Source: Elephas maximus indicus (taxonomy: Eukaryota; Chordata; Mammalia; Proboscidea; Elephantidae). Taken from it: DNA of 64,000 nucleotides. Below are positions 9,906-20,195 of this stretch, piece by piece. The translations under genes were made by a program, and so were the position numbers. Where the stretch lies: contig NC_064825.1 in NCBI RefSeq assembly GCF_024166365.1, positions 99,276,480-99,340,479 of the forward strand, read 5' to 3'. Every line of letters starts with the position of its first letter. Position 1 is the stretch's first letter. The notes under the pieces are model-generated. The model was given only the letters and a program-made list of their open reading frames with translations, was not told the origin of the DNA and did not search any database.

Positions 9906-10427
9906 TTCTCCAGGCTCTTGACTTCTTGAACCTTTAGGGCCCAGGCTCGCAAGGCTGAGGGAGGTGGGAGAAGACCTGGCGGGGATGGGAGGCAGGAGAC
10001 CTGGAGTGGAGGCAACTTCACAAGCTTCAGTCACCGGGTTGAGGTCACGCCCCAGTGCGCGGGTTCAGTACTCCCATCCCTCCCCACATGAATCCACACC
10101 CGGTCCAGAGCGCTGCCGCTTCCCTGGTCTATTTCTTATCTCAGTCATATCCGGGATGGAGCCGAGCCGCTGGGGCGCTGTGCGGGTGGAGAGCGCCCTC
10201 CACAGGACAGCTTATCTCTCAGAGAGGCTGGCATCAGGGCCATCGCCCCCGCACGCACCACAGAAAACCCCACCGACTCCGCGCCCGGTCCGGACAGCTG
10301 GTGGGTGGAGAGATGTGCGAGCCAGCAGTGGGAGCCCTGGGGAGGGGGGGGAGGGGTTATTTGGGCGGCCGGTCCTGAGGGAGGGACAGGAGTGAGGTGC
10401 CGATGGTGCGCGCCCCGCGCTCTCGGA

Positions 10428-10438
10428 GCTGACTCAGC
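10428..10438. promoter_or_regulatory. MARE/AP-1-like site
   Basis: GCTGACTCAGC is the core of the T-type Maf recognition element and contains the AP-1 heptamer TGACTCA. It lies in GC-rich DNA about 0.55 kb past the C11orf96 polyA signal. Whether it is used is unknown. Confidence 0.35.
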
Positions 10439-11159
10439 GCAATGCCCAGCGAACCTGAGCTGCGGAAGCAGAGTGGTTATAGATTCTCTGGGCCTTTGGT
10501 CCCTGCCTCCAGCCCTTCTGTGCCCTTCCTCAAGGCTCTATAAGGAGGGTGGTGCATATCTTTGGTCAGAGCCAAAGGACGATTGGGTACCACCAAACCC
10601 TCACCCCCCTGCCTTGTTAATAGATGGGAAAACCGGCCCAGCAAAAGAAGGATCACGTGAAGAGTACTGGCTGCTCAGCCAGTTCTTTGGACTCCCGGTC
10701 TAGTGCTCCTCGCACGGCACCAAATCTTTTCTAATGCTCTCCAGCAGCTACGCCGCAGTCCTGTTTACGCCCCAAATCCTCCGGGGTAACACTGAAGCAG
10801 TGTCATCTGGCAGCAGGTGGCGGTCAGGGTAATAAGCAACATTTAGTTGGGGAGAGTGGGTTTGGGACCCTCCCAGCCCACACGTCCAGGATTATTTCAG
10901 CTGACAGACCATGGCCAGACTTTCGATTGAGAGTAGCTGAGGGAGACATGGAGGAGAGCGCAGGATTTGCCGACTCCTTTTTTCCCTCTCTAGGTTGCCC
11001 TGTCTCTGTGGTTGGATGCTCTCTGGTGGTGGGGCCTGGTGTGTGGAGGAGTGAGGTTCTCTGCAGTAAATACCACCCTCTGGGTTCAGCCTTGCTGGGG
11101 ATTTGAACTGCCTCTTTCTCTCCTGACGCCCACCTCTTGCAACCCTGGGAGCTGCAAAA

Positions 11160-11212
11160 AGAGAGCAACACAGAGAGAGAGGGAGAGACAGAGAGAGAGA
11201 GAGACAGGGAAT
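11160..11212. repeat. (GA)n simple repeat
   Basis: GAGAGAGAGGGAGAGACAGAGAGAGAGAGA-type purine tract with a few interruptions. Simple sequence repeat. Confidence 0.85.
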
Positions 11213-12062
11213 GAAACAAAGAAACAAAAATAGAACCACCCAGCCTGATAGGATGCCCTTCCCCCTCTCCAGGCAAGGCTGCCCGCCCCACAGCCTTGGG
11301 GGCTGGGGGACTTTGGCCCATTCTCAGGCCTTGGGAATGCCCTGGAGATTGCAGTCCCCAGGGTCAGCTGGGTCCCACTGGGTGGGGGTGGGGCTCATGA
11401 CAAGAGGCCCTTAACTGCAAAGGCCTCAACTTGTGAGGCAACCACAAGTTAACACTTCGATTTGAGCCTGTCTAGCTGCCATCATGAAGCTGGCAGCTCT
11501 TTGGTGTGGGAGTAGGGTGGCTGAAGCTCAGAACTCCCGCACCCCAACTCCATTCTTTTCCCTCTCCAAAGAGGTCCTGGAGGACCCCACATCCTGAGCC
11601 CTCTGACATCTTGTCTTAACCATTTCAGTAGCAGCTCCTGTTTATGCTCTTCAAAACCCTGATGCCCTCAGCCTTCCTGGAGGTCGTCCAGACCCTTCAG
11701 ACCTGAGATCCTGACTCAGGCTATCTCACCTCTGTTACCTTCTTCCCCTTGGAGGGCCACCTGCTCCTGCCCTACCTGAGAGCTTTCTTGGGTTACCCCG
11801 GCCAACGGGCTAGACAATAAGACAGAGCACATCTGGCCACTCCCAGTCCCTGCTCAGCTGCTGCCTTGGAAATGTTCGCTGGGCTAAACTGAATAAAGGG
11901 CCATGAAGGAGATCGATGCCTGCCTTGCCCACTTCCTGCTTTGCTTTTAAATTGTTATTATAATTTTTTTCTACCCAAGATACGTTTGTTCAGTATAATA
12001 AAAAACAAATCACTTCTGCTCCCAGCACCCAGACATAAATTTGTAACGATTTGAGGTTATCC

Positions 12063-12397
12063 ATGTTGTTGCTTTTAGCTGCTGTCCAGTCAGCCTGGAC
12101 TCACGGCAGCCAGGGAACAGGGGACCGAAACACTGTCCAGTCCTGTGCCATCCGCGTGATCAGTTGCAGATGGGACCGTTGTGATCCATATGGCTTTCAG
12201 TGGCTAATTTTCAGCAGTAGGTCACTAGACCTTTCCTCCTAGTCCTAGCAGCTCTGCCGAAACCTGTTCAGCAGCATAACGACTTGCAAACCTCCACTGA
12301 CAGATGGGTGGTGGCTGTGCACGAGGTGCTAGGCATAGAACTCAGGTCTTCCTCATGGAAGGCAAGAATTCTACCACTGAGCCACCACTGCTCCCAA
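12063..12397 (-). mobile_element. tRNA-Gly-headed RTE-body SINE, minus strand
   Basis: Reverse-orientation copy of the element at 6048-6390. The left end carries the RTE-like 3' part (CAGTCCTGTGCCATCCG), the middle GGCTAATTTTCAGCAGTAGG and CCTTTCCTCCTAGTCC, and the right end the tRNA part (GAATTCTACCACTGAGCCACC). An AfroSINE 3' fragment on the minus strand follows directly at about 12398-12440 (CGAGTCAGTTCCACC). Confidence 0.75.
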
Positions 12398-12949
12398 AAC
12401 CAGGTGTCATCGAGTCAGTTCCACCTCCTCTACAAGATGGGTTTATGCTCTATTTACTATTTTTCAGCCTACTTTTTTACTTAATTGGATTTTTCTGTAA
12501 TATCAGTATGCTGAGTCTATATCACAGTTGTTATAAAACTCTATTGAATGAGTATTCCACGTTTAAGTAAGTAATTCCCACTCTTGGGTATAAAGGTGTC
12601 TTCTATCCGTCCCAGTTTCTCAGTTTTGCCTGTAGCTGGCAGGTCTAGGGCTGGATGAAGAAAGAAGTTTGGAAGAGGCAGTGACACAGAGAGGGGCCTG
12701 GGCGAGGGAGGGGAAGCTGGGATGCTGTAGTGTTAGAGGGGGTCCAGTGGGCCTGGGGTGCCGTGGCCCCTGGGCTACAATGAGGGTGCCCTTTGGTTCT
12801 GAACATTTCTGCCGTGGGCAGAAGAAGAGAGGGGAGACTTGAAAGGAGACTCCACCAAGGTCCCAAGAGAACTGCTGGGGCCCAGCTCCTGCCTGTGGCT
12901 CAGAAGGCAGCAGCATACAAGGGGATGTGCTGGGCAGGGCTGGGAGGCC

Positions 12950-13310
12950 AAGCCGTGGACAAAGAGGGAAGAGAGCTGAGGGGAGAGGGGCGTGCAGTGA
13001 GGGAGCAAGAGTGGTGGGAGAAATGAGACAAAGGAGGTAATGGAAAGAGACGGAGAGATACAGACAGCTAAGTCAGGAGCCAGGGTCAGAGAAGTCAAGA
13101 GACCAAGAAAAGTAAGACCCACCATGGTGGGACAGAGGGAGATACTGAAAGACCAAGGAGATGAAAGAACTAGAGAGGTATGAGGGAAGGAAATAGAGAC
13201 AAAGGAGCCCACAGGGGTATGAGGGGAGGAAGGAGAGACAGAAAGAAGTGCAAGTGCTCTGGAGGATGGGGAGGGGAGGTTGAGAGAGAGAAAATAGCAT
13301 TGAGATCTGT
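12950..13310. repeat. Polypurine (GA-rich) tract
   Basis: The + strand is strongly purine-biased for about 350 bases (GAGGGAAGAGAGCTGAGGGG and similar) without strict periodicity. The overlapping 186-codon minus-strand frame is a by-product of this composition. Such tracts can form triplex DNA; no gene is seen. Confidence 0.6.
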
Positions 13311-14640
13311 GCCTCAAGGAACTGAGCACCGGCATGTGCCTGGGATGGGTGGAAGCCTGCCCAGCCGTCTGGACTTACAGTCCTGCCAAGGAGACACCTC
13401 CTTCCTTCCCTTCCCTGCTGGGGCCTCAGTCTGGAAGACGAGTTTTCAAACAACTGGAGCCCAGACGGGGCAGAGGTAACAAGGGGCCATCCCAGCCCTG
13501 GCCAGCAGCCTCTCCTAAATATTTCTCTCTCGCTCTGGGGGAGATATTTATCAGAGTGTTTTTTGGATGGATTTAAAAGTCAGCTCAGCCTTTCCAGCCC
13601 ACTGTGGGCCAAATCTGAACTCGCTTGGGGTGGGGTTGGGAAGGAAGGGCTGTCTGTGATCCCTGGGGAGCTGGGTCAGCTGTGGACTTGAAATGCTCCC
13701 TCAGGGTAGCCTCCATGCCCCTCTGGCCTCTGGCAAAATGGGGAAGGGACAAAGACCACCATTTAGTACTATCTCCTGCGGGCACTCTAATTGTATCCTG
13801 AAAGCTTTTCGCAGGCATTTAACATAAGCGGAGGCTGAGCATGAGAGGGGTGACTTTTTTTGCTCAATGCCACAGGACTGGTCAGTGGTGAGTTCAGTTG
13901 CATTTTGCTTTTTTATGCCAAAGCCTGAGCTTTTTCTGCAATATGAAGCCCAAGTTCCTGCTGTCACACCCCCCCCCCCCCATAGTGGCCATGAGAATGG
14001 ACCTTGTAGACTGAGAGTCGTGGATTTGCTCTGGCTTTGAAATCCACAGCTGCCTTTGGCTGAGGCTGTACCACCCTCTGGCAGTGCCCCACCAACGTCT
14101 GCACGTGGCCGGTTGGGATACTAAGGCAGAACTGACCCTGGGAGAAGAGGGGCTTCTTTGCTGGCAGACTTTGGCTCAAGGACTTCCCAGTGACGCTGCA
14201 TGACAGTCTAAGGACAACCTTCTGTCTGTCTCCCCTTCACTCATGGTCAGACTTGCCTCCCAGCCTTCCCCGGCTCCCTCCATATTTCATTTCACACAGG
14301 CATTTCTCCTGATGAAATCCTTGCACATTTAATTCCATCTTGACATCTGCTTCTTGGAGAAACCCTTCCACCTCCCAGCAGGTTCTTGGTGCTGCCTTCT
14401 GTCTCCCTTGGGCTCCCACTTGGCACAGGGGAGGATGGTGGGCATCATTTTAGAGGGTCTGTAAAGAAATGGCATTGTTTGCCAAGCGTATATGTGTCAT
14501 GATGACTTACTGGCCATTGTTTCTGGATGGGAATGTGCCGTGGCCCCTGTGTATGGGGCAGGTGGGAGGGAATCCCACATGGAGCCCTTCTCAGCCTATG
14601 CACAAAGCCAGTTGTAACACATAATGATCCTGTGCCCATT
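13310..14640. other. Single-copy stretch, no gene seen
   Basis: Balanced composition and no recognised repeat apart from the C homopolymer at 13967-13981. AT-rich motifs at about 13515-13560 (CTCCTAAATATTTCTC and GAGATATTTATCAG) sit inside GC-rich DNA and could be a conserved element. Open frames are short and unconvincing. Confidence 0.4.
13967..13981. repeat. Poly-C homopolymer
   Basis: Run of about 14 cytosines after CACA, and so prone to length error in sequencing. Confidence 0.85.
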
Positions 14641-14656
14641 CAGGCCCCAGGCGTAT

Positions 14657-14850
14657 AGTTGTGTGCCATCAAGTCAATCCCAACTCCTAGCGACCCTATA
14701 GGACAGAATAGAACTGCCCCATAGAGTTTCTATGGCTGCATTCTTTACCGAAGCAGTCTGCCACATCTGTCTCCTGCGGAGCAGCTGATGAGTTCCAACT
14801 ATCGTTAGCAGTCAAGCACTTAACCACTATACCACCAGGCCTATGGCAGA
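14657..14850 (-). mobile_element. AfroSINE (middle subtype), minus strand
   Basis: CATCAAGTCAATCCCAACTC, AGCGACCCTATAGGACAGAA, GAACTGCCCCATAGAGTTTC, then the subtype block TACCGAAGCAGTCTGCCACA, then the tRNA-like part ending CTTAACCACTATACCACCAG. Same subtype as the copies at 33075 and 49785. Confidence 0.85.
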
Positions 14851-14865
14851 GACTGCTAATTGCCC

Positions 14866-15300
14866 ACCAGCATTGATTTCCCTCCTTCCTCCCACGACAC
14901 ACAGCCAAACTTTATGTCCCAGACTCTATTGAAGTTAAGTATATCCATGTGGTTAAGTTTTTTTGCCAACGGAATGTGTGGGGAAGAAAAAGTGAGCTGC
15001 TCCCAGGCCTTGACCTTAAGATTGAGGGCGTGACTCCCTACCCCACACTCTTTCCCCTCCCACAAGCGGGAGTATGGAAGTGCCTACTTCCCAGCTGTGA
15101 TCAAGCCAAGAAAGCCAATGGCAGAGAAACAAGATCAAGGCCCTGAAAGACCTCATGGAACAGAACAGCCTGCCAATCTAAAACATTCATCATGAAGTAT
15201 TCCATGTGATAGAAACATGCTTCTATCTTCTTTGAGCCACTGAATTACTACTGGGTCTCTTAATTATAGCAGCCTTCCCTTACTCGAAATACTACAGAGA
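14866..15300 (+). repeat. Ancient repeat, family not named
   Basis: Order: GACTGCTAATTGCCCACCAG, a decayed middle, then TTGAGCCACTGAATTACTAC and TGGGTCTCTTAATTATAGC. The same order is seen at 16503-19850 (interrupted), and the reverse complement at 4425-5180, 20930-21290 and 27230-27600. Two + copies 1.2 kb apart might be two LTRs of one element, but I have no proof. Confidence 0.4.
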
Positions 15301-16503
15301 TTGGTATTGTTGTATCAGTGGGCTGTTGTCCTTACAAAACCCTAAAATATGTGGCATTGGCTTAGTTGTTTTGCCGCATGCACGGAGGGTACAGATATTG
15401 CAGGCTGGAAATCTGGAGACCCTTGTTATGCTTTGACAAAGCATTTGGAAAAACCGTTTTCATGACAGTTTGGAAGGCTGATCATGTGCTAACCTAGTCC
15501 ACAACTCTAAGAGAAGTGGTTGGAAAGAGCTAGAATGTTAGTGTACTTTGGTTGCTCTTTGCGGCTTTTGGCAAATTGTTCTAAGAAAGATGAGACAGAA
15601 GGGAATAGAGTATCCTGAAATGCGGGACTGCACAGAGGTGAAAGCCACCTGCTTTGTAACCCACATGGAGATCAGACTGTTGCTCAAAGGCCACCCACAC
15701 AGCCCAGCGAAGAATCCATCCCTGGAGCAAGGTTAAATTAAGGGTGTTGTCTTCCCACTCAAGCCCATTGTTTGAGAATCACCCCAAGGTAGCCAGAATT
15801 AAAATGAGAGTGAGGGCTGGACCAGGGCAGGAAGCAAAGTAATAAAACATGCTTCATAACTCTGTGCAGAAAACATCTTTGGGCGTGGTTATTGGCACTG
15901 AAACAGGCTGGGTGGAAGCACATAGACCGGAAGTCTTTTAAGCATTTGAGGGAATTTTACTGCCAAAGAAACTAGGAACTGACCGGGAATTTTGATTGTT
16001 TGAGCCCCAAAGCAATCCCCAAGGAGGCCAGACCTTTCAGTGACCACTTTAGATAGGGCTATGGAGGATGATAGAAGAACTTTCCAGAACTGAGCTGGCC
16101 AGATTAGCCAACCAAGGAACATTATTCTTTGCTAGGATAGGGGCCCCCCACCATTCATGCCAGCAGGATTTGCCTGTTGCTGTGGACTCGTGATTTCCAA
16201 GTGTATCCATTCTTTCCTTTTCCAAATGGGAGTCTTTACTGTGGCGTTCCTATCCCTGTCTACCACTGTATTTGGGGGTGGTGGGGGGGAGTAGTGGTGG
16301 AAACAGATGTCTTGTAGTTTACATGTCACTGGACCATGAGGAACCACATCTGTTCTGGAGGGGACTTCCTTTCTCCCAGAGATCCTGCACTTTAATCTGG
16401 ACGTAATAACTAAATGGAATTTGGATTGACTTCCTTGCCAAGGGAGCTAGTGTGTTCTGTTGTGGGAAGAAGGGTACATGGTTATCTGGTACCCAGTCAG
16501 GCA
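15300..16503. other. Unassigned sequence between two copies of an ancient repeat
   Basis: No recognisable gene. Open frames are up to 77 codons on the minus strand and 62 codons on the plus strand, without motifs. Contains a GGGGGTGGTGGGGGGG G-rich patch near 16275. It could be the internal part of a decayed LTR element or unique DNA. Confidence 0.3.
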
Positions 16504-16821
16504 GACCATAGTGGAAACTGCTAATGGTCCACCAGGATCCACTTTCTACATTTTCCTTGGGGCACTCTAGACTGAAATTCTCAGCCTCCTTTGCAGTGAG
16601 TGTGGTCATGGACCTCAGTTCTCCTCAATGGAATGGGCAGGCAAATGATGCATGCCTCGCTGGATCTAGGCCTTGACACTGTGGGCTTGCCTCCCTTGTT
16701 CTCTGTTCTTCCTGAAAGACAGAACATGGATGTACTTGTGGCCTGCCTTTGATCAAGCAGAGGAGGACACTGCCTAGGGGACCTCGTGAAATTGAGCAGC
16801 CTGTGGATGTCATATATGGAC

Positions 16822-17982
16822 TGTCTTAGTTTCCTAGGGCTACTGTCGTGGATTGAATTGTGTTGCCCCAAAATATGTGTCAACTTGGCTAGGCCATGGT
16901 TCCCAGTAACCACTAAATACCACAAATAGGTGGTTTTAAAGAATAAAAATTTACTTTCTCACAGTTCTGGAAACTTAAAGTTCCAGTCAGGCTCTTGGGC
17001 ATGTCAGTTCCTTCCGTGAACCACTGTCCTATTTTCTGGTGTCTGCTGACAGTCCTTGGTGCTCCTTTGCTTGTTCCTTTTTGTTATCTGATGTGATTTT
17101 GGTAGGTGTTGTAAATCCTACCTCTATGATGTTAATGAGGCAGACTCAATCTACCAGATTGATTTGTATCTTAAATCAATCTCTTTTGAGATATAAAATA
17201 AGAGAAGTAAGCAGAGAGACAAGGGGGCTTCCTACCACCAAAAATGAAGAGCCAGGAGGGGCCTGGGGTCCCTGTGCTGAGAAGCTGAGAAGCTCCTAGA
17301 CCAGGGGAAGATTGCTGACAAGGACATTCCCCCAGAGCCAACACAGAGAGAGAGCCTTCCCCTGGAGCTGGCAACTTGAATTCAGACTGCTGGCCTCCTA
17401 AAGAGAATAAATTTCTCTTTCTTAAAGCCATCCACTTGTATTTCTGTTGTAGCAGCACATGATGATAACTAAGACAGCTACCATAACAGAAATACCACAA
17501 ATAGGTGGTTTTAAAGAATAAAAGTTTATTTTCTCACAGTTCTGGAAGCTTGAAGTCCAAATCAGGCTCTTGACCATGTCGATTCCTTCTGTGGGCCACT
17601 CTCCTATTTTCTGGTGTCTGCTCGCAGTCCTTGGTGTTCCTTTGCTTGTAGACAACTCTCATATTTTGTCAGACTTCCCCTGTGTGTATGTCTCTGTGTC
17701 TGTTTTGGTGTTTTTATAACTCAAAAGTGATTAGGTTTAGCATCCACCCTACACTGGTATGACCTTGACTGATTGATTGATTGTATTACATTAGATTAAT
17801 TACGGAAAGTGATTATATTACATTGCATTCTATGTCAGGTAATTACATTACGTCACAGATGGTAATCTGTTCTACCCAAAGCCAAGTGATCTAATCATGT
17901 GTAACTACTCCATGACAGCAACTGGAATAGTGTTTGGCCAAATAATTGGGAGCCAAGATGGCGCATAAAATTAACCACCACA
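16822..17982 (-). mobile_element. MaLR-type LTR, minus strand, 5-bp TSD
   Basis: Starts TGTCTTAG, ends CCACCACA, and is flanked by TGGAC at 16817-16821 and 17983-17987. Body order is GGGCTACCATAACAGAAATA (after removing the inner insertion), AATAGGTGGTTTTAAAG and TCTCACAGTTCTGG, a minus-strand MLT1-like LTR of an afrotherian lineage. It is interrupted near its end by a second LTR (16844-17476). Confidence 0.75.
16844..17476 (+). mobile_element. Afrotherian MaLR-type LTR inside a LTR, 5-bp TSD
   Basis: Starts TGTCGTGGATTGAATTGTG and ends GATAACTAAGACA. The flanking GCTAC occurs at 16839-16843 and 17477-17481. Internal marks: CAACTTGGCTAGGCCATGG, GATGTTAATGAGGCAGACTC, ATCTCTTTTGAGATATAAAA and CCAGAGCCAACACAGAGAG. 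The AATAAA in GAGAATAAATTTCTC fits an LTR polyA signal. It contains a foreign patch of about 160 bp (16915-17075) that duplicates nearby host sequence. Confidence 0.75.
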
Positions 17983-18045
17983 TGGACTCCAGATGAACCT
18001 TTAACTGAGAGAGGAATAAACTTGTCTTCCTTAAACCACTACATT

Positions 18046-19793
18046 CTTTTTTTTTTCTTTTTATTGTACTTTAGGTTAAGGTTTATAGAGCAAGCTAGTT
18101 TCTCATTAAACAATACACATATTGTTTTGTGACATTGGTTGCCAACCCCACAACAAGTCAACACTTTCCTCTTCTCTACCATGGGTTCCCTATTACCAGC
18201 TTTCCTGTCCCCTCCCTGCCTTCTCATCCTTGCCCCTGGGCTGGTGTGCCCATTTAGTTTCATTTTGTTATATGGGCATGTCTAATCTTTGGCTGAAGAG
18301 TGAACCTTGGGAGTGACTTATTACTGAGTTACAAGGGTGTCTGGGGGCCATAGTCTTGGGGTTCCTCCAGTCTCTATCAGAAGAGTAAGCCTGGTCTTTT
18401 TTGTGTGAATTTAAATTTTGTTCTACATTTTTCTCCTGCTCTGTCTGGGGCCCTCTATTGTGATCCCTGCCAGAGCAGTCGGCGTTGGTAGCTGGGCACC
18501 ATGTAGTTGTACTGAACTCAGTCTGGTGGAGGCTGTGGTAGTTGTGGTCCATTAGCTCTTTGGACTAATCTTTCCCTAGTGTCTTTGGTTGTCTTCATTC
18601 TCCCTTGCTACAGACAGGGTGAAACCAGTTGTGATAGTTAAGATTGTATGTCAACTTGGCTGGGCCATGATTCTCAGTGTTTATATGTGATCACTCCCAT
18701 GATGGAATCTGCTGAGTAGCCAGTCAGTTGAAGGGGAATTTCCTTGGGGATGTGGCCTGCATCCAAAAATAAGCAGATGTTCTGGCTTTCTGCTTGCTCT
18801 GGATCCTGCGGCTGCCTCTTGTTCATCTGACATCTGGTTCTTGGAACTTGATCTGTCAGCTTATCTGCTGATCTTGGGATTTGTCAATCTTCACAGCCTG
18901 TGAGTGGGAGCTATACCCTCCAACCTGCTGATCTTGGGTTCACCAGCCCCTGCAGCTATGTGAATTGAGAGAAGCCTCTATCCTGATTCACAGACCTGGG
19001 ACATTCCAGCCTCTGCAATCGCATGAACCGTTTCCTTGATAAATCTCTCTCTATATATATTTATATGCTTTACTGGTTTTGCTTTTCTAGAGAACCCAGC
19101 CTAAGACACCAGTGGAGTATCTTAGATGGCCACTCACAAGCTTTGAAGACTCAGACACCATTCTCCAAAGGATAATGTGGAACATTTTCTTTATAAACTA
19201 TGTTATGCCAGTTGAGCTAGATGTTCCCAGAGACTGTGGTCCCCACAGCCCTCAGCCCAGTAATTTGGTCCCTCAGGGAGTTTGGATGTGTCCATGGAGC
19301 TTCCATGACTTTGCCTTGGACAGGTTGTGCTGGCTTCTCCAGTGTTGTGTACTATCTTACCCTTCACCAAAGTTACCACTTATGTATTGTCTATTTAGTG
19401 TTTTTTCCCTCCCACCTCTCCCCTCCCTTGTAACCATCAAAGATTGCTTCTTTTTGTGTGTAAACCTTTTCATGAGTTTTTAACGGTAGTGGTCTCAAAC
19501 AATATTTGCCCTTTTATGATTGGCTTATTTCGCTGAGCATAATGCCCTCCAGATTCATCCATGTCATAAGATGCTTCGCAGATTTGTCATTGTTCTTCAT
19601 CGTTGCGTAGTACTCCATTGTGTGTATGTACCATAGTTTGTTTATCCGTTCATCCATTGATGGGCATCTAGGTTGTTTCCATCTTTTTGCTATTGTGAAC
19701 AATGCTGCAATGAACATGGGTGTGCATATGTCTATTTGCACACTCTCATTTCTCTATGGTGTATTCCTAGGGGTGGGATTGCTGGATCATATG
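18046..19793 (-). mobile_element. L1 3' part, minus strand, 14-bp TSD
   Basis: Begins with a T-run (the reversed polyA tail), then the L1 3' UTR (TAGGTTAAGGTTTATAGAGC, TTTTGTGACATTGGTTGCC), then the end of ORF2 on the minus strand (19514-19741 encodes a segment with [16 protein letters not shown]). The flanks TAAACCACTACATT at 18032-18045 and 19794-19807 match perfectly. 5'-truncated, as usual. An ERVL-type LTR (18630-19108) interrupts it. Confidence 0.85.
18630..19108 (+). mobile_element. Solo ERVL (MLT2-like) LTR inside the L1, 5-bp TSD
   Basis: 479 bp, TG...CA ends (TGTGATAGTTAAGATTG ... CAGCCTAAGACA), with CCAGT at both 18625-18629 and 19109-19113. The resemblance is to the MLT2/ERVL LTR class: GTCAACTTGGCTGGGCC near the start, CTTGATAAATCTCTCTCTAT near the end, and a TCTAGAGAACCCAGCCTAAG terminus. 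It must be younger than the L1 it splits. No internal viral genes remain. Confidence 0.8.
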
Positions 19794-20069
19794 TAAACCA
19801 CTACATTTTTGCTGGGTCTCTTTGTTACAACACTTAGTATCTTAACTAATGCAAAGCCCTTCCCACAATCTGTATCAAATCAGGAGGCTGTTCTCTAGAA
19901 ATCTGGCCCAGAGCAGGTTTTCCCCAGACAGGAATATGACCTATTCTCCTGACTGGGATGGGGATATCAGACTTCCATTCCAGATGTGCTCCAGTGGTTG
20001 GGGTTAAGAGAAAGTGAAAGTGACATAGTAGGAGTCCTTGACTAGAATTGGGGCAACCCAGACCCAGAC

Positions 20070-20195
20070 CAGACTCTGCTGTTCCTTGCTTTGCAGCCTT
20101 GGGCAGATCATTTTTCCTAAGAACCTCTCCAGCCTTAAGTTCCCAGGGTTATAAAAGATGTGAGGTATTTTAGGGCCTTAAAATTTTGGCTGAGG
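20070..20195 (+). repeat. MIR fragment
   Basis: CTTTGCAGCCTTGGGCAGAT, TAAGAACCTCTCCAGCC and a TAAAAGATGTGAGG block suggest a diverged MIR. The neighbouring 20200-20280 piece (CAACCCCTCATGTACAGAT, AGGGAGATGGAAGTATAGAG) may be a MIR3/L3-type remnant. Confidence 0.4.

Larger units (their letters stand above)
9910..12050. other. GC-rich downstream flank, no gene seen
   Basis: Mostly single-copy sequence. It includes a MARE/AP-1-like palindrome at 10428-10438 and GATA-type TTATCT motifs near 10135 and 10209. Long open frames on both strands are compositional. Sequence at about 11.4-12.05 kb shows no recognisable repeat or gene. Confidence 0.45.
16503..19850 (+). repeat. Ancient repeat host of a nested insertion cluster
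   Basis: The host pieces are 16503-16821, 17983-18045 and 19794-19850. Joined in order they follow the element at 14866-15300: ACTGCTAATGGTCCACCAGG, CTCAATGGAATGGGCAGGC, GAGGAATAAACTTGTCTTCC, then CTGGGTCTCTTTGTTACAAC. Everything between these pieces was inserted later (entries below). Confidence 0.55.

Noticed and set aside
11889-11895. AATAAA as the end of a distal C11orf96 transcript
   Set aside because: Two kb beyond the clear polyA signal with no supporting context. A single hexamer is expected by chance.
12775-13335. 186-codon minus-strand frame, Ser/Leu-rich
   Set aside because: It is the complement of a polypurine tract; codon content is forced by composition.
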